Positions 1 through 7,908 are shown, counted from the first letter of the stretch. The stretch: DNA of 25,540 bases from CAZTLI01 sp964614375 (GCA_964614375.1 CAZTLI010000016.1:1-25540), one strand, 5' to 3'. Program-made: numbers and translations. Notes: generated by a model not told the origin, from the letters alone.

Positions 1-60
1 TACTGGCACTTTGTCGATGTGGTGTGGATTTTGCTGTTCACACTCATTTATCTGGTTTAG
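1..60 (+). CDS. ctaE: Cytochrome c oxidase subunit III, C-terminal end (partial)
   Basis: Only the last 19 codons and the TAG stop lie in the window. They read YWHFVDVVWILLFTLIYLV, which matches the conserved end of haem-copper oxidase subunit III (the YWHFVDVVW signature on the last transmembrane helix). Subunit III is a membrane subunit that stabilises the catalytic subunit I. The next gene, encoding subunit IV, starts 9 bases after the stop, and its ribosome-binding site overlaps the stop codon. This is therefore the distal end of an oxidase operon running in from the left. Identification is firm despite the short length. Confidence 0.9.
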   Translation, partial: YWHFVDVVWILLFTLIYLV

Positions 61-69
61 GGGGTACGC

Positions 70-423
70 ATGACTGACCATCATACCGACTCATCGGCTG
101 AATCACACGATACTCACCATCACAGCGATACGGTCAATCTGGGTTTCACCACCGTGACTGTACCCGGTGGCATCTATACCGTCGTCTTCGTCATTCTCGG
201 CATCTTGACCGCGATAGAAGTGCTGCTTGCCGAAACCACCAACGCCGAAGCCTTCGCCATCGCCCTCTTGCTGACACTGGCAATCTCTAAGGCCGTGCTG
301 GTTGTGATGTATTATATGCACCTCAAAGACGACAGCCGCCTTTTTTCACTATCGCTCATTGTGCCGCTGGTGATTGCGATATTGTCTGTGTTATACCTCA
401 TCGGTGTCCCTGTATCCTACTAA
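70..423 (+). CDS. Cytochrome c oxidase subunit IV (COX4_pro / CyoD-type)
   Basis: A 117-residue membrane protein. The N-terminus (about 1-25) is rich in His, Asp and Ser. Three hydrophobic helices follow, at about 34-54, 60-82 and 93-114. The motif YYMHLKDDSRLF after helix 2 is the hallmark of bacterial oxidase subunit IV (prokaryotic COX4 / CyoD family), a non-catalytic subunit needed for assembly or stability of the haem-copper oxidase. AGGGGG at 59-64 lies 5 bases before the ATG and overlaps the stop of subunit III, so the two are translated from one operon. The His-rich tail might bind metal, but this is a guess. It is the last gene of the operon, because a terminator-like hairpin follows. 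Confidence 0.9.
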   Translation: MTDHHTDSSAESHDTHHHSDTVNLGFTTVTVPGGIYTVVFVILGILTAIEVLLAETTNAEAFAIALLLTLAISKAVLVVMYYMHLKDDSRLFSLSLIVPLVIAILSVLYLIGVPVSY

Positions 424-448
424 ACTGCATCGAAAAATGTTTAATCAC

Positions 449-478
449 AGCCCGTACCTGTTTGCTGCGGGCTATTTT
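449..478 (+). terminator. Probable rho-independent terminator of the oxidase operon
   Basis: AGCCCG (449-454) and CGGGCT (468-473) form a perfect 6-bp GC-rich stem around a 13-base loop, followed by A and four Ts. It lies 26 bases after the subunit IV stop. The stem is short and the T run modest, hence moderate confidence. Confidence 0.55.
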
Positions 479-546
479 GCTATCTTGCCCAAAGCCTGTT
501 TCACCGTTAATATGATGCGCGTGAAGCATTCTATTGGGGAATAGCG

Positions 547-1299
547 ATGCACATCGACTTAACAGATAAAGTGGCCCTCGTCACCGGGTCGGCCCATCGC
601 GTCGGCAAGGCAATCGCCCTCGCGCTGGCTGAAAAAGGTGTTCACATCCTGGTGCATTACAGCCGTACCGCCGAAGATGTCGTTCGCAGCACCGTGCATG
701 ACATCAAATCGTTCGGTGTCGATGCCTTTTCCGTACAGGCTGACCTCAGTACGCCGGAGGGAGTCGAAACCGCATTTGCCGCCTTACGCGACCATTTCGG
801 GCGATTGCATATCCTCGTCAACAGCGCATCCGCATTCCAGAAGCGCACATTGATGGCTGTCACCTACGACGATTGGCAAAAGACCATGGCGGTCAATCTC
901 ACAGCGCCCTTTTTATGTACACAGGCCGCCGTCCCCCTCATGCGCGAGAATGACCCGTCTGGCGGGGCGATTGTCAACATCTGTGATCGGGGTGTTGATG
1001 GCCCCTGGCCTCAATATGCCCATCATGGCGTGAGCAAAGCCGCACTCTGGGCACTTACCCAGGTCAGCGCCGTCAGTCTGGGGCCAGACATTCGGGTGAA
1101 TGCGATTGTGCCGGGACCCGTGATGAAACCAGCAGGCAAATCCATGACCGATGACGAGTGGGAAAAACTCGGGGAGCGCAATCCACTAAAAACAGTCGGT
1201 GATGGCGCAGATGTAGGGCGCGCTGCTGTCTATCTCGCCAGCGAAAGTTTCCTCACAGGCACACTCATCCACGTCAATGCCGGAGAGCATCTGGTCTGA
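547..1299 (+). CDS. SDR family oxidoreductase, pteridine-reductase-like, catalytic Tyr replaced by His
   Basis: A 250-residue short-chain dehydrogenase/reductase. The Rossmann cofactor motif TGSAHRVGKA (13-22) and the NSAS segment (92-95, in place of NNAG) resemble pteridine reductase / FolM-type SDRs more than classical ones. In that subfamily the active site is Asp, Tyr and Lys. Here Asp147 (VNICD) and Lys164 are present, but the position four residues before the Lys is His160, not Tyr; the only nearby Tyr is at 157. The enzyme may use another proton donor, may have a shifted active site, or may be inactive. Length is normal for the family. The AraC regulator starts 11 bases after the stop, suggesting co-transcription. 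The start is the ATG after a weak GGGGAA site; the substrate is unknown. Confidence 0.85.
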   Translation: MHIDLTDKVALVTGSAHRVGKAIALALAEKGVHILVHYSRTAEDVVRSTVHDIKSFGVDAFSVQADLSTPEGVETAFAALRDHFGRLHILVNSASAFQKRTLMAVTYDDWQKTMAVNLTAPFLCTQAAVPLMRENDPSGGAIVNICDRGVDGPWPQYAHHGVSKAALWALTQVSAVSLGPDIRVNAIVPGPVMKPAGKSMTDDEWEKLGERNPLKTVGDGADVGRAAVYLASESFLTGTLIHVNAGEHLV

Positions 1300-1310
1300 G
1301 GAATAGGCTT

Positions 1311-2210
1311 ATGCGTCCCCTGACGGCCTTTCAACGCAGCGCCTTATCTGCTATTCAACGCGACCTGACCGAACCTGTGCTGTTTCTTTCCAGTGAGGGC
1401 GTGGGGTGGCGCGATGTGACGGTGCGGGCATTTCATGAACCGCCTGAACTCGAAGGCTGGAGTGAGCCGATAAGACCTGACGTTTCGCTGGTTTTGATGG
1501 CACGCGGCGCAATGTTGATGGAATACAAAACCACGCAAGGCTCATGGCGCGGGCGACCTATCCGGCAGGGTGACCTGTTTCTGCGACCTGCAAACCGGGC
1601 CTCCAGCGAAGTACGCTGGCGCAGCCTATCCCCCGAACCGATGCAAACGGTTCACGTCCAAATCCATTCCGACCAGTTCGTGTCTATGGATGCCTGTTCC
1701 AATTTGATGGGACACTTCGGCTTTCGGGATGCGCTGATGACACAAATCATCCTGTCCCTTTGGCGCGAATTGGAACAACCGACACCGGCGGGCAATCTCT
1801 ACGCGCAATCCGCCGCACAACTGCTGGCACTGCATTTAATGCGCCACTACACCGCCCCACAGTTAGCGGATAACGTTGCTTCAAACGGTTTGAGCGGCGC
1901 GCAAATCCAGCAGATTACACACTATATCCGCGCCCATATCCACCAGAAATTGCCACTACCGCTGCTGGCTAAACAGGTCGATTTCAGCCCGCATCACTTC
2001 GCACGGTTATTCCGGCAAGCGACAGGCGACAGTCCCCACCAATTTGTGCTGCGGCAGCGAATCTCCCACGCCAAGCATCTGCTGAACACGACGGACTTGC
2101 CCCTCGCGCACATCGCCGCCGATAGTGGTTTCGCCAATCAAAGCCACCTGACGCACATTTTCAAACGCTTCGTCGGCCTGACACCAGCCGCCTATCGCAA
2201 GCAATACTAA
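1311..2210 (+). CDS. AraC family transcriptional regulator
   Basis: A 299-residue DNA-binding regulator. The C-terminal 100 residues carry the two helix-turn-helix motifs of the AraC/XylS domain: LPLLAKQVDFSPHHFARLFR for the first, and the typical IAADSGFANQSHLTHIFKR followed by GLTPAAYRK for the second. The N-terminal about 190 residues look like a cupin-type effector-sensing domain (RQGDLFLRP; alternating beta-like segments), although no ligand can be named. It starts 11 bases after the SDR stop, with GAGGAA just upstream, so it probably shares a transcript with the SDR and may regulate it. The family identification rests on the strong HTH signature. Confidence 0.92.
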   Translation: MRPLTAFQRSALSAIQRDLTEPVLFLSSEGVGWRDVTVRAFHEPPELEGWSEPIRPDVSLVLMARGAMLMEYKTTQGSWRGRPIRQGDLFLRPANRASSEVRWRSLSPEPMQTVHVQIHSDQFVSMDACSNLMGHFGFRDALMTQIILSLWRELEQPTPAGNLYAQSAAQLLALHLMRHYTAPQLADNVASNGLSGAQIQQITHYIRAHIHQKLPLPLLAKQVDFSPHHFARLFRQATGDSPHQFVLRQRISHAKHLLNTTDLPLAHIAADSGFANQSHLTHIFKRFVGLTPAAYRKQY

Positions 2211-2308
2211 TCAGCGCACATTTCTACAAAACCGCCGCACGAATCTATCAGACAACCGCCGTTGGCTGCCCTATCATCAAGACGACGCAATAGACGAAAG
2301 GGTACACA

Positions 2309-2707
2309 ATGTCATTAGAGTTATATATGGTGGGTGTGATTGTGGAAGATATGCAAAAGTCGGTTGAATTTTACCGGCGATTGGGTATAGGCATCCCCGA
2401 AGGCAGTGAAGGCAAACAGCACGTCGAGGTCAGGATGAGCGGCTTGACCTTCTTCCTGAGTACCAAACAGGTCAATGCCCGCTGGGACCCGGCACGAACC
2501 GATGCGTCCGGCGGCTACCGGATTATTCTGGAATTTTATCTCAAGACCCATGAGGCAGTAGACGCCAAATATACAGAAATGATTGATTACGGCTATGACA
2601 GCCACGTCGCCCCGTTCGAGACACCATTCAACACCTACTTTGCGATGGTTGATGACCCGGATGGCAACACGATTTTGCTTTCTGCCTTCGAGGAAAGCGA
2701 CGCCTAA
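2309..2707 (+). CDS. VOC family (glyoxalase/bleomycin-resistance fold) protein
   Basis: A 132-residue protein with the two-module vicinal-oxygen-chelate fold. The first half begins LYMVGVIVEDMQKSVEFYRR, the typical opening of these proteins, and the second half ends FAMVDDPDGNTILLSAFEE, the typical closing 'DPDGN' turn and strand. Members include glyoxalases, ring-cleavage dioxygenases and antibiotic-binding proteins; the sequence alone does not say which applies. GAAAGGG precedes the ATG by a suitable distance. It is a single gene 98 bases after the AraC stop. No specific substrate can be assigned. Confidence 0.87.
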   Translation: MSLELYMVGVIVEDMQKSVEFYRRLGIGIPEGSEGKQHVEVRMSGLTFFLSTKQVNARWDPARTDASGGYRIILEFYLKTHEAVDAKYTEMIDYGYDSHVAPFETPFNTYFAMVDDPDGNTILLSAFEESDA

Positions 2708-2839
2708 ATCAGAGGGTTTTTAATTAATGAACTTGATGGAATAGACAATAGTCTATCGCAAACCAGTCAAACACACCAATTTTTGGGTGGATGCTGCGGG
2801 CGATTTTCCTTTAGACTATGGCAGTAGACAAAGGAGATT

Positions 2840-3475
2840 ATGCCCATGTTCGATACCATTCGTCAGCAGTTTTTCCCCTGTGTCCTGGCTGACTCCATCA
2901 CCGTTGAAGCCGTCCCTGATACAACGGCCTTCTGGTCAGATGCTGCGCCATTGATGGAGGCTATCTTCCCACCGTATGCTTCGATTGGTGCGTATGGCTA
3001 TGCTGTGCCAGAAGAACGTCGTGCCAAATTGAAGCCACTGGCAGAGGCCTTTGCTCGCACGCATCACGAATATTTCAGCCTGCGGACGGATGATGGCACG
3101 CCTATCGGCTTTTCGTATGGGGATATGCGCGATGGACAGACCTTCTTCATGACCAGCACGGGGATTTTGCCAGCCTATCAGCGAAAGGGTATCTATACGG
3201 CATTTCTCAAGCGCCTATTGACCTATCTATTCGCAGCAGGTTACGAACGTGTCCTCAGTAATCACCATCCCAACAACCGCGCAGTCATCATCGCCAAGCT
3301 CAAAGCTGGATTCAACATCACCGCGCTCACACTGGATGAACGTTGGGGTTCACAGGCTGAACTGACCTATCTGTTCCATGATGACCGCCGCCAAATCTTT
3401 GCCCGCGCCTTCGCACAGGAAGAACGTCCGATTCCAGTGAGTCATCTCCAGGCTAATTACCCAAAAATCCCATGA
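2840..3475 (+). CDS. GNAT family N-acetyltransferase
   Basis: A 211-residue acetyltransferase. The acetyl-CoA binding motif A is visible as ILPAYQRKGIYTAFLKRLL, and motif B as the NHHPNNRAVIIAKLKAGF segment, the usual 'N...A...L.K.GF' pattern. The N-terminal third is not recognised. AAGGAG at 2831-2836 lies only 3 bases before the first ATG, but 9 before the in-frame ATG at 2846, so translation may begin at the second Met. The 3' end overlaps the 3' end of the opposite-strand FAD oxidoreductase gene by 23 bases. The acceptor substrate is unknown. Confidence 0.87.
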   Translation: MPMFDTIRQQFFPCVLADSITVEAVPDTTAFWSDAAPLMEAIFPPYASIGAYGYAVPEERRAKLKPLAEAFARTHHEYFSLRTDDGTPIGFSYGDMRDGQTFFMTSTGILPAYQRKGIYTAFLKRLLTYLFAAGYERVLSNHHPNNRAVIIAKLKAGFNITALTLDERWGSQAELTYLFHDDRRQIFARAFAQEERPIPVSHLQANYPKIP

Positions 3476-4403
3476 CACGCTGTGCGGCTGTGCGTCCACC
3501 CGCCACACGCGCCGCGACATCAACTATCCCGTGTCGCACAACCCGCTCAATAGCATAGTCATTGCCCGCCAGTGCGATACCATCCGGCAAGTGCTGCTGG
3601 ATGGTGTTCATTTTCCGGGCATGGTCATCATCATAGCAGCTTATGGGGTCGGCTTCAGGCCAGTAATCAATACGATGGGTCACTGGCAGTGACCATTTGA
3701 GTTCGGCAGTCACCGTGTCCACCAACTTCTCCAGATTGTGCCTTTCGGGGTCAAGCCGCATCGCCAGTTGCAGCAAGACATGCTCATCGGGCACACGCTG
3801 CGGACTGTCTGTCCCATGCACATAAACATAACCCATGTCCGGCAGTAGATATTTCGGCATTTCGGGCATAACGGCCCTGTGATACCCAAGCGACAGGCGA
3901 ATGAGTGTGTCGTAGTGATAGTCCATCAACGACTCACTGATTTCGGGGATATAGCCATAAAACATGCGCTCGGCATAACGGGCGGGCGCGGCGATGATAA
4001 TCGACTTGGCATCGAACATCAGGCCATTTTCCATGCAGATGGCAAAGCGTCCATCCACCTCACCAATACTGCTGACCGCCATACGCATCAAACGCGGCGC
4101 GGTCAATTGTGCGGCGAAGGCATCAACCAGCGTTTGTGTGCCTGATTTGAAAATCGCGCGCGCGTCATCTAATGGAACTAAAGCATCTTCTAATCCTAAT
4201 TCGCTGAGAAATGACCAATCGCCGCCGCGCGACAGCGCAAATGTCCCGCCGTCGATTGTGAAGCCATCTTGTTGGGTGGTGATGATGCTGCCACCCAGCC
4301 GATTCTTCACTTCGACGAGCGTATAGGGGATATGCTGCTGTTCCAATGTGTAGGCGGCGGCGAGTCCACTCAGACCACCGCCAATCACGACGACATCGTG
4401 CAT
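3453..4403 (-). CDS. FAD-dependent oxidoreductase, short HemY/amine-oxidase-like
   Basis: A 316-residue flavoprotein of the NAD(P)/FAD-dependent amine oxidase superfamily. The N-terminus carries the dinucleotide-binding motif VVVIGGGLSGLAAAY (4-18) and then the family's RLGGSIIT...F.IDGG..A pattern. The C-terminus has the FAD-contacting LAGNDYA...GIVDVAARVAGGRTAAQRV segment. This closing pattern resembles protoporphyrinogen oxidase (HemY) relatives, but at 316 residues it is well below the usual about 450, and the middle (substrate) region seems reduced. It is unlikely to be a standard haem-pathway enzyme. AGAGGT lies 7 bases before the ATG. The C-terminal end overlaps the convergent GNAT gene by 23 bases. 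Confidence 0.83.
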   Translation of the reverse strand: MHDVVVIGGGLSGLAAAYTLEQQHIPYTLVEVKNRLGGSIITTQQDGFTIDGGTFALSRGGDWSFLSELGLEDALVPLDDARAIFKSGTQTLVDAFAAQLTAPRLMRMAVSSIGEVDGRFAICMENGLMFDAKSIIIAAPARYAERMFYGYIPEISESLMDYHYDTLIRLSLGYHRAVMPEMPKYLLPDMGYVYVHGTDSPQRVPDEHVLLQLAMRLDPERHNLEKLVDTVTAELKWSLPVTHRIDYWPEADPISCYDDDHARKMNTIQQHLPDGIALAGNDYAIERVVRHGIVDVAARVAGGRTAAQRVMGFLGN

Positions 4404-4485
4404 GATTGACCTCTCACGAACTAACGAAATGAATTATAGCAGATTGCAAATTCAGGAGAACGCTTCTATCACGTCAGGCATTATG

Positions 4486-4944
4486 CTACAGGGTATAGCG
4501 CATTTGCGGCACTAATCGTCCGGGAATGTCGGGCGACTCGACATCCCCAATATGTACCGCGCCCATACCCGCATAATAGGCGACGGCGTGCGGGTCACTG
4601 TGAATCAGCAGATAACGATAACCGAGGTCTTTGGCGAGTGTAATCGCGTGCCGCCATAAGTGTGTGCCAAATCCACTGTGGATTGAACCGCTGGCAACAT
4701 AGTGATACAACAAGCGAATGGTACTGTCATTGACCGCATCCAATCCATAAAATCCCACAACCTGCCCCTCATGCTCAATCACATGCACCGGACATTGAAT
4801 GATATATTCCGGTGTGAGCACGATGTGGATGGTTTTGAGGACAGCGGGCGGGTATCCCCAGAAGGCTTTGGCTTGCAGGGCAAGGTCGCTGAGTGCGTCG
4901 GCTTCGTCGGGATAGGCGGGACGAATAGAGAACGATGTGGGCAT
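4486..4944 (-). CDS. GNAT family N-acetyltransferase
   Basis: A 152-residue acetyltransferase. The N-terminus FSIRPAYPDEADALSDLA is the usual first strand and helix of GNAT proteins. Motif A is visible as HSGFGTHLWRHAITLAKDLG, a variant of the Q/R-x-x-G-x-G/A loop, and the C-terminus YYAGMGAVHIGDV matches motif B ('YY...G'). It is predicted cytoplasmic and transfers acetyl from acetyl-CoA to an unidentified acceptor. The short FAD oxidoreductase gene lies 82 bases downstream on the same strand and the RDH-like SDR gene 131 bases upstream; no shared function is evident. An AGGA sequence lies about 15 bases before the ATG, which is further than ideal. Confidence 0.85.
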   Translation of the reverse strand: MPTSFSIRPAYPDEADALSDLALQAKAFWGYPPAVLKTIHIVLTPEYIIQCPVHVIEHEGQVVGFYGLDAVNDSTIRLLYHYVASGSIHSGFGTHLWRHAITLAKDLGYRYLLIHSDPHAVAYYAGMGAVHIGDVESPDIPGRLVPQMRYTL

Positions 4945-5075
4945 AGTGTATGGATATCCTGTTTTGCGAAAGTGAGAATAATCAAAAGGACGCCCTCTGC
5001 ACCCGCAAATGCGACCTTCCCACCATAGTATACTATCGTTTGTTTATGGTTTGAATTAACCTTGATGAATTGGAC

Positions 5076-5942
5076 TTAACCCGCTGCTGTAGCTGTGTCC
5101 ATCCACTGCGCGACCAGTTTTTCGCTCGCTTCCCACAGCCGCGTCCATGCCGTCTGGTCATAGGCGGCGCTTTTAACTCGTACAGGCTTACTGTTCTCGA
5201 AATACTGCCCGCTCACACCGTCAACCTCTGGTGATGCTGCCAGATAGACACTGGTCTGTGCGCCTTGTTCTGGCGATAGTGCGAACAGCTTGTGAATGGG
5301 CGTCATGATGAGCGAGGCCAATCGCCCATTATTGTGCCCGAAGCGCGTCGCCACAAAACCAGGATGCAGCACATTGGCGCTGACCCCTGTGCCATCCAGT
5401 CGCCGCGCCAGTTCAAAGGTGAACACAACGTTCGCCAGCTTGGAATCGCTGTAGACACTCAAACGACCATAGCGCTTTTCGTGCTGCAAATCGTCAAAAT
5501 CGAGCGTGCCGCTGTAATGGGCATCGGACGAGACATTGACGATGCGGGCGGGCGCGCTGGCTTTCAGCACATCCAGCAATAGATGAGTCAGCAGAAAATA
5601 GCTGAGATGATTGAGCGCGAAGGTCATTTCATAACCATCCACCGTGACTTTCCGCTGGATGAAAAGTGCCCCGGCATTGTTCACCAGCACATCTAAACGG
5701 TCATATTTACGCTTGAATGTGTCCGCTAGCTTTTTCACCTCTGCCATAGATGACAGGTCAGCCAGCATCAATTCGACATTATTGTTACCTGTTTCGGCGA
5801 TAATCTCACTGACTACGCGCCCGCCTTTTTCAGGATTACGCCCCGCCACAACCACTGTCGCGCCCATGCGTGCCAGTTCCAGCGCCGTGACTTTGCCAAT
5901 TCCATCCGTTGCGCCTGTGACCAATACCACGTTGCCCTTCAT
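5076..5942 (-). CDS. SDR family NAD(P)-dependent oxidoreductase (retinol-dehydrogenase-like)
   Basis: A 288-residue classical-type SDR. The motifs are complete: TGATDGIG (9-16) for cofactor binding, NNAG (88-91), the catalytic Ser in NVSSDAH (about 138), and Tyr164-x-x-x-Lys168 (YSDSK). The QHEKRYGRLSVYSDSK context and C-terminal HPGFVATRFG are typical of the RDH11-14 / WW-domain oxidoreductase-like group, common in bacteria as enzymes of unknown substrate. GGAG lies 7 bases before the ATG. It is divergent from the Crp/Fnr gene, with about 140 bases between the start codons. In contrast to the SDR at 547-1299, its active site is intact. Confidence 0.9.
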   Translation of the reverse strand: MKGNVVLVTGATDGIGKVTALELARMGATVVVAGRNPEKGGRVVSEIIAETGNNNVELMLADLSSMAEVKKLADTFKRKYDRLDVLVNNAGALFIQRKVTVDGYEMTFALNHLSYFLLTHLLLDVLKASAPARIVNVSSDAHYSGTLDFDDLQHEKRYGRLSVYSDSKLANVVFTFELARRLDGTGVSANVLHPGFVATRFGHNNGRLASLIMTPIHKLFALSPEQGAQTSVYLAASPEVDGVSGQYFENSKPVRVKSAAYDQTAWTRLWEASEKLVAQWMDTATAAG

Positions 5943-6085
5943 AGCAAATCTCCACTACACTCAACACCAGCACCCAGCATAGTCGATAAGCGTAAGACGC
6001 AAGTTAGAGCACTTGCGCGCTTAATATGATTGGCAGGGCTATCGCCACAGGGTATGATTCAAACGCTGACATGCAATATCTCAGA

Positions 6086-6769
6086 ATGATGCACATGATT
6101 ACGCCAGAACAATTCGCCCGCATCGCTGCGGCACTCCCTATTTTGCAACACGCCGAAGCGGCTATGATACGCGAATTCCAGCACACCGCGTTTTATGCCC
6201 GGATTCCGGCTGGTCGGGATGTATTCGCCGATGGCGACCGCGTAGATGCGATTGCCCTGCTGCTCTCCGGCGCGATACGGGTGTATAAGATTGGCGAGAC
6301 AGGCCGCGAAATCACCCTTTATCGCTTTGGCATGGGCGAATCGTGCATTCTAACAGCCAATGCCATCCTCAGTAATCAATCATTTTCCGCCATCGCAACC
6401 GTTGAGCAGGATGCCGAAGCCATCATGATTCCAGCGGATTCGTTTCGAGATTGGGTGAAGCGTTACGATTCGTGGCGTGAATTTGTATTTGACCTGCTGT
6501 CGCAGCGTCTATCCAGCGTGATGGAAATCGTGGATGAAGTCGCGTTCCAGCGAATGGATATGCGCGTCGCGACCTTACTGCTCGAACGCGGACAATCCCA
6601 GAATCCAGTGACCATCACCCATCAGGAAATTGCGGCAGAATTGGGCAGTTCGCGCGAAGTCATCAGTCGTATTCTGGGCAGTTTCAGCAGTCAGGGATTG
6701 ATTCAATTAGGGCGCGGCACAATTGAACTGGTAGACTTCAAATCACTCGAAAGCTATCGACTTCGGTGA
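6086..6769 (+). CDS. Crp/Fnr family transcriptional regulator
   Basis: A cyclic-nucleotide-binding-fold regulator. The sensor beta-barrel is seen in the GRDVFADGDRVDAIALLLSG segment, then YRFGMGESCILTA. The C-terminal winged helix is clear: THQEIAAELGSSREVISRIL with GLIQLGRGTIELVD. It lacks the N-terminal Cys cluster of true FNR, so an oxygen-sensing Fe-S cluster is not supported; only one Cys is conspicuous, in GESC. The start is uncertain. The frame is open to 6026, but Met codons at 6071, 6086, 6089 and 6095 are all possible and none has a good ribosome-binding site. 6086 is chosen from expected domain length. A DUF2892 membrane protein follows after 73 bases, a pairing I recall as recurrent for this GESC-type subfamily. 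Confidence 0.9.
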   Translation: MMHMITPEQFARIAAALPILQHAEAAMIREFQHTAFYARIPAGRDVFADGDRVDAIALLLSGAIRVYKIGETGREITLYRFGMGESCILTANAILSNQSFSAIATVEQDAEAIMIPADSFRDWVKRYDSWREFVFDLLSQRLSSVMEIVDEVAFQRMDMRVATLLLERGQSQNPVTITHQEIAAELGSSREVISRILGSFSSQGLIQLGRGTIELVDFKSLESYRLR

Positions 6770-6842
6770 CTTTATCACAGACAGCCCACCCTCTCTCGCT
6801 CTATACTGCTCCTGGAATACGATAGCGATAGGAGAATATGAG

Positions 6843-7070
6843 ATGAACCCCTTTGTAGCATTTATGGCATCCACCGCCGGACGTATAACCCGTATCGTGG
6901 CTGGCCTCGTCTTGATTGCCGTTGGATTGTTTGTCGTTGGCGACACGGGCGGCATTGTCATCGCGGTGATAGGTGTTGTTCCGCTGCTGGCGGGCGCGCT
7001 CGATTTTTGCATCTTCGCGCCGCTGTTTGGCAATCCGATGAGCGGCCCGAAAATCCGGTCAGGCAAGTAA
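6843..7070 (+). CDS. DUF2892 (YgaP-type transmembrane domain) membrane protein
   Basis: A 75-residue protein with two hydrophobic helices (about 16-34 and 36-57) joined by a short GDTGG turn, followed by the family's FCIFAPLFGNPMSG motif near the C-terminus. This matches the DUF2892 family, the membrane portion of YgaP-like proteins, which also occurs alone as here. No rhodanese domain is attached. AGGAG at 6830-6834 is 8 bases before the ATG, a strong site. It lies downstream of a Crp/Fnr regulator on the same strand and is followed by a terminator, so the two may form a small regulated unit. Function is not established. Confidence 0.88.
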   Translation: MNPFVAFMASTAGRITRIVAGLVLIAVGLFVVGDTGGIVIAVIGVVPLLAGALDFCIFAPLFGNPMSGPKIRSGK

Positions 7071-7098
7071 CCTTCACCCACCATCAGACTGGACACTC

Positions 7099-7141
7099 CA
7101 GACCCATTGGCTAGCGTTGGCGGTGGGTCTGATTGCTTTTT
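7099..7141 (+). terminator. Rho-independent terminator after the DUF2892 gene
   Basis: CAGACCCA (7099-7106) pairs perfectly with TGGGTCTG (7124-7131). The 17-base loop can extend the stem by wobble pairs. It is followed by ATTGC and five Ts (7137-7141). It lies between the DUF2892 stop and the separate P460 gene, so it should end the Crp/DUF2892 transcript. Confidence 0.7.
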
Positions 7142-7236
7142 AGTCGCTGCTGACTATCAGATTGGGCTTGCAAGAAAACCGCAAGATATTGGGCGCATAA
7201 TACACTGCGGAACAGGGCATCATAGGAAATTGTCTC

Positions 7237-7908
7237 GTGCGAAACAATCGGTCAAAAACAGTCATCGCGCTCTATGGGTTGGGAATGCTGGTCATTCTCA
7301 TCGCGGCAGCCTTAACCCGCAGCCCACAACCTGTTACCAATCCTGCTTCCAGCATTCCACCCACACCTTATCCCACGCTGGTCGATGACCGCCCTATCCG
7401 CCAGCTCATCTATCCCGCCGACTATCGCGAGACATTCGTCCACTATGCCACGATTGACCGCATCGACAACGTATCGCGCAATCTCTACATCAATCCAGAG
7501 GCCGTCGAAGCCGTGCGGCAGGGCGAGACCGTACCCTATGGCTCGATTATCGTCATTGAAGCCTTTTTTGTCCCGGTGGATGAATCGGGCAATCCGCAGC
7601 GCGACGCGAACGGTCACATGCTCCAGGGTGAATTTGACCCGGAAGTCCACATGGCGGAACGGCGCGATGATTGGCGCATTGTCGAACTTGCGGCGACTTC
7701 GCACGTCGGCGGCTGGAATTTTGGTGCGTTCGACAGTGCGACGGGCGACCTCATTACGGGGGAATTGAGCGATTGTTTTAGCTGTCATGAGGGCGCGCGC
7801 AACAGTAATTTTCTATTCACGAGCCGCGTGCTGCAAGATTATGCACGAACAGACGAAGTACAGTACCTTTACTGCGGCTTGCCGGATCGCGGACGGTGCA
7901 GCTTTTAA
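7237..7908 (+). CDS. Membrane-anchored cytochrome P460 family protein
   Basis: A 223-residue protein with an N-terminal hydrophobic helix (about 9-27, uncleaved anchor or signal) and a linker rich in Pro and Thr. The extracytoplasmic domain resembles cytochrome P460. The haem c site is C180-F-S-C183-H184 within the typical GELSDCFSCHEGA end of this family, and the YPADYRETFVHY opening also fits. P460 proteins oxidise hydroxylamine or bind NO in some bacteria, while the function of most members is unknown. I could not place the haem-crosslinking Lys of true P460, so this may be a cytochrome c'-beta-like member. Two extra Cys (213, 221) near the C-terminus could form a disulfide. The start is GTG, supported by AGGAAA 7 bases upstream. 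The stop overlaps the convergent LLM gene. Confidence 0.85.
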   Translation: MRNNRSKTVIALYGLGMLVILIAAALTRSPQPVTNPASSIPPTPYPTLVDDRPIRQLIYPADYRETFVHYATIDRIDNVSRNLYINPEAVEAVRQGETVPYGSIIVIEAFFVPVDESGNPQRDANGHMLQGEFDPEVHMAERRDDWRIVELAATSHVGGWNFGAFDSATGDLITGELSDCFSCHEGARNSNFLFTSRVLQDYARTDEVQYLYCGLPDRGRCSF

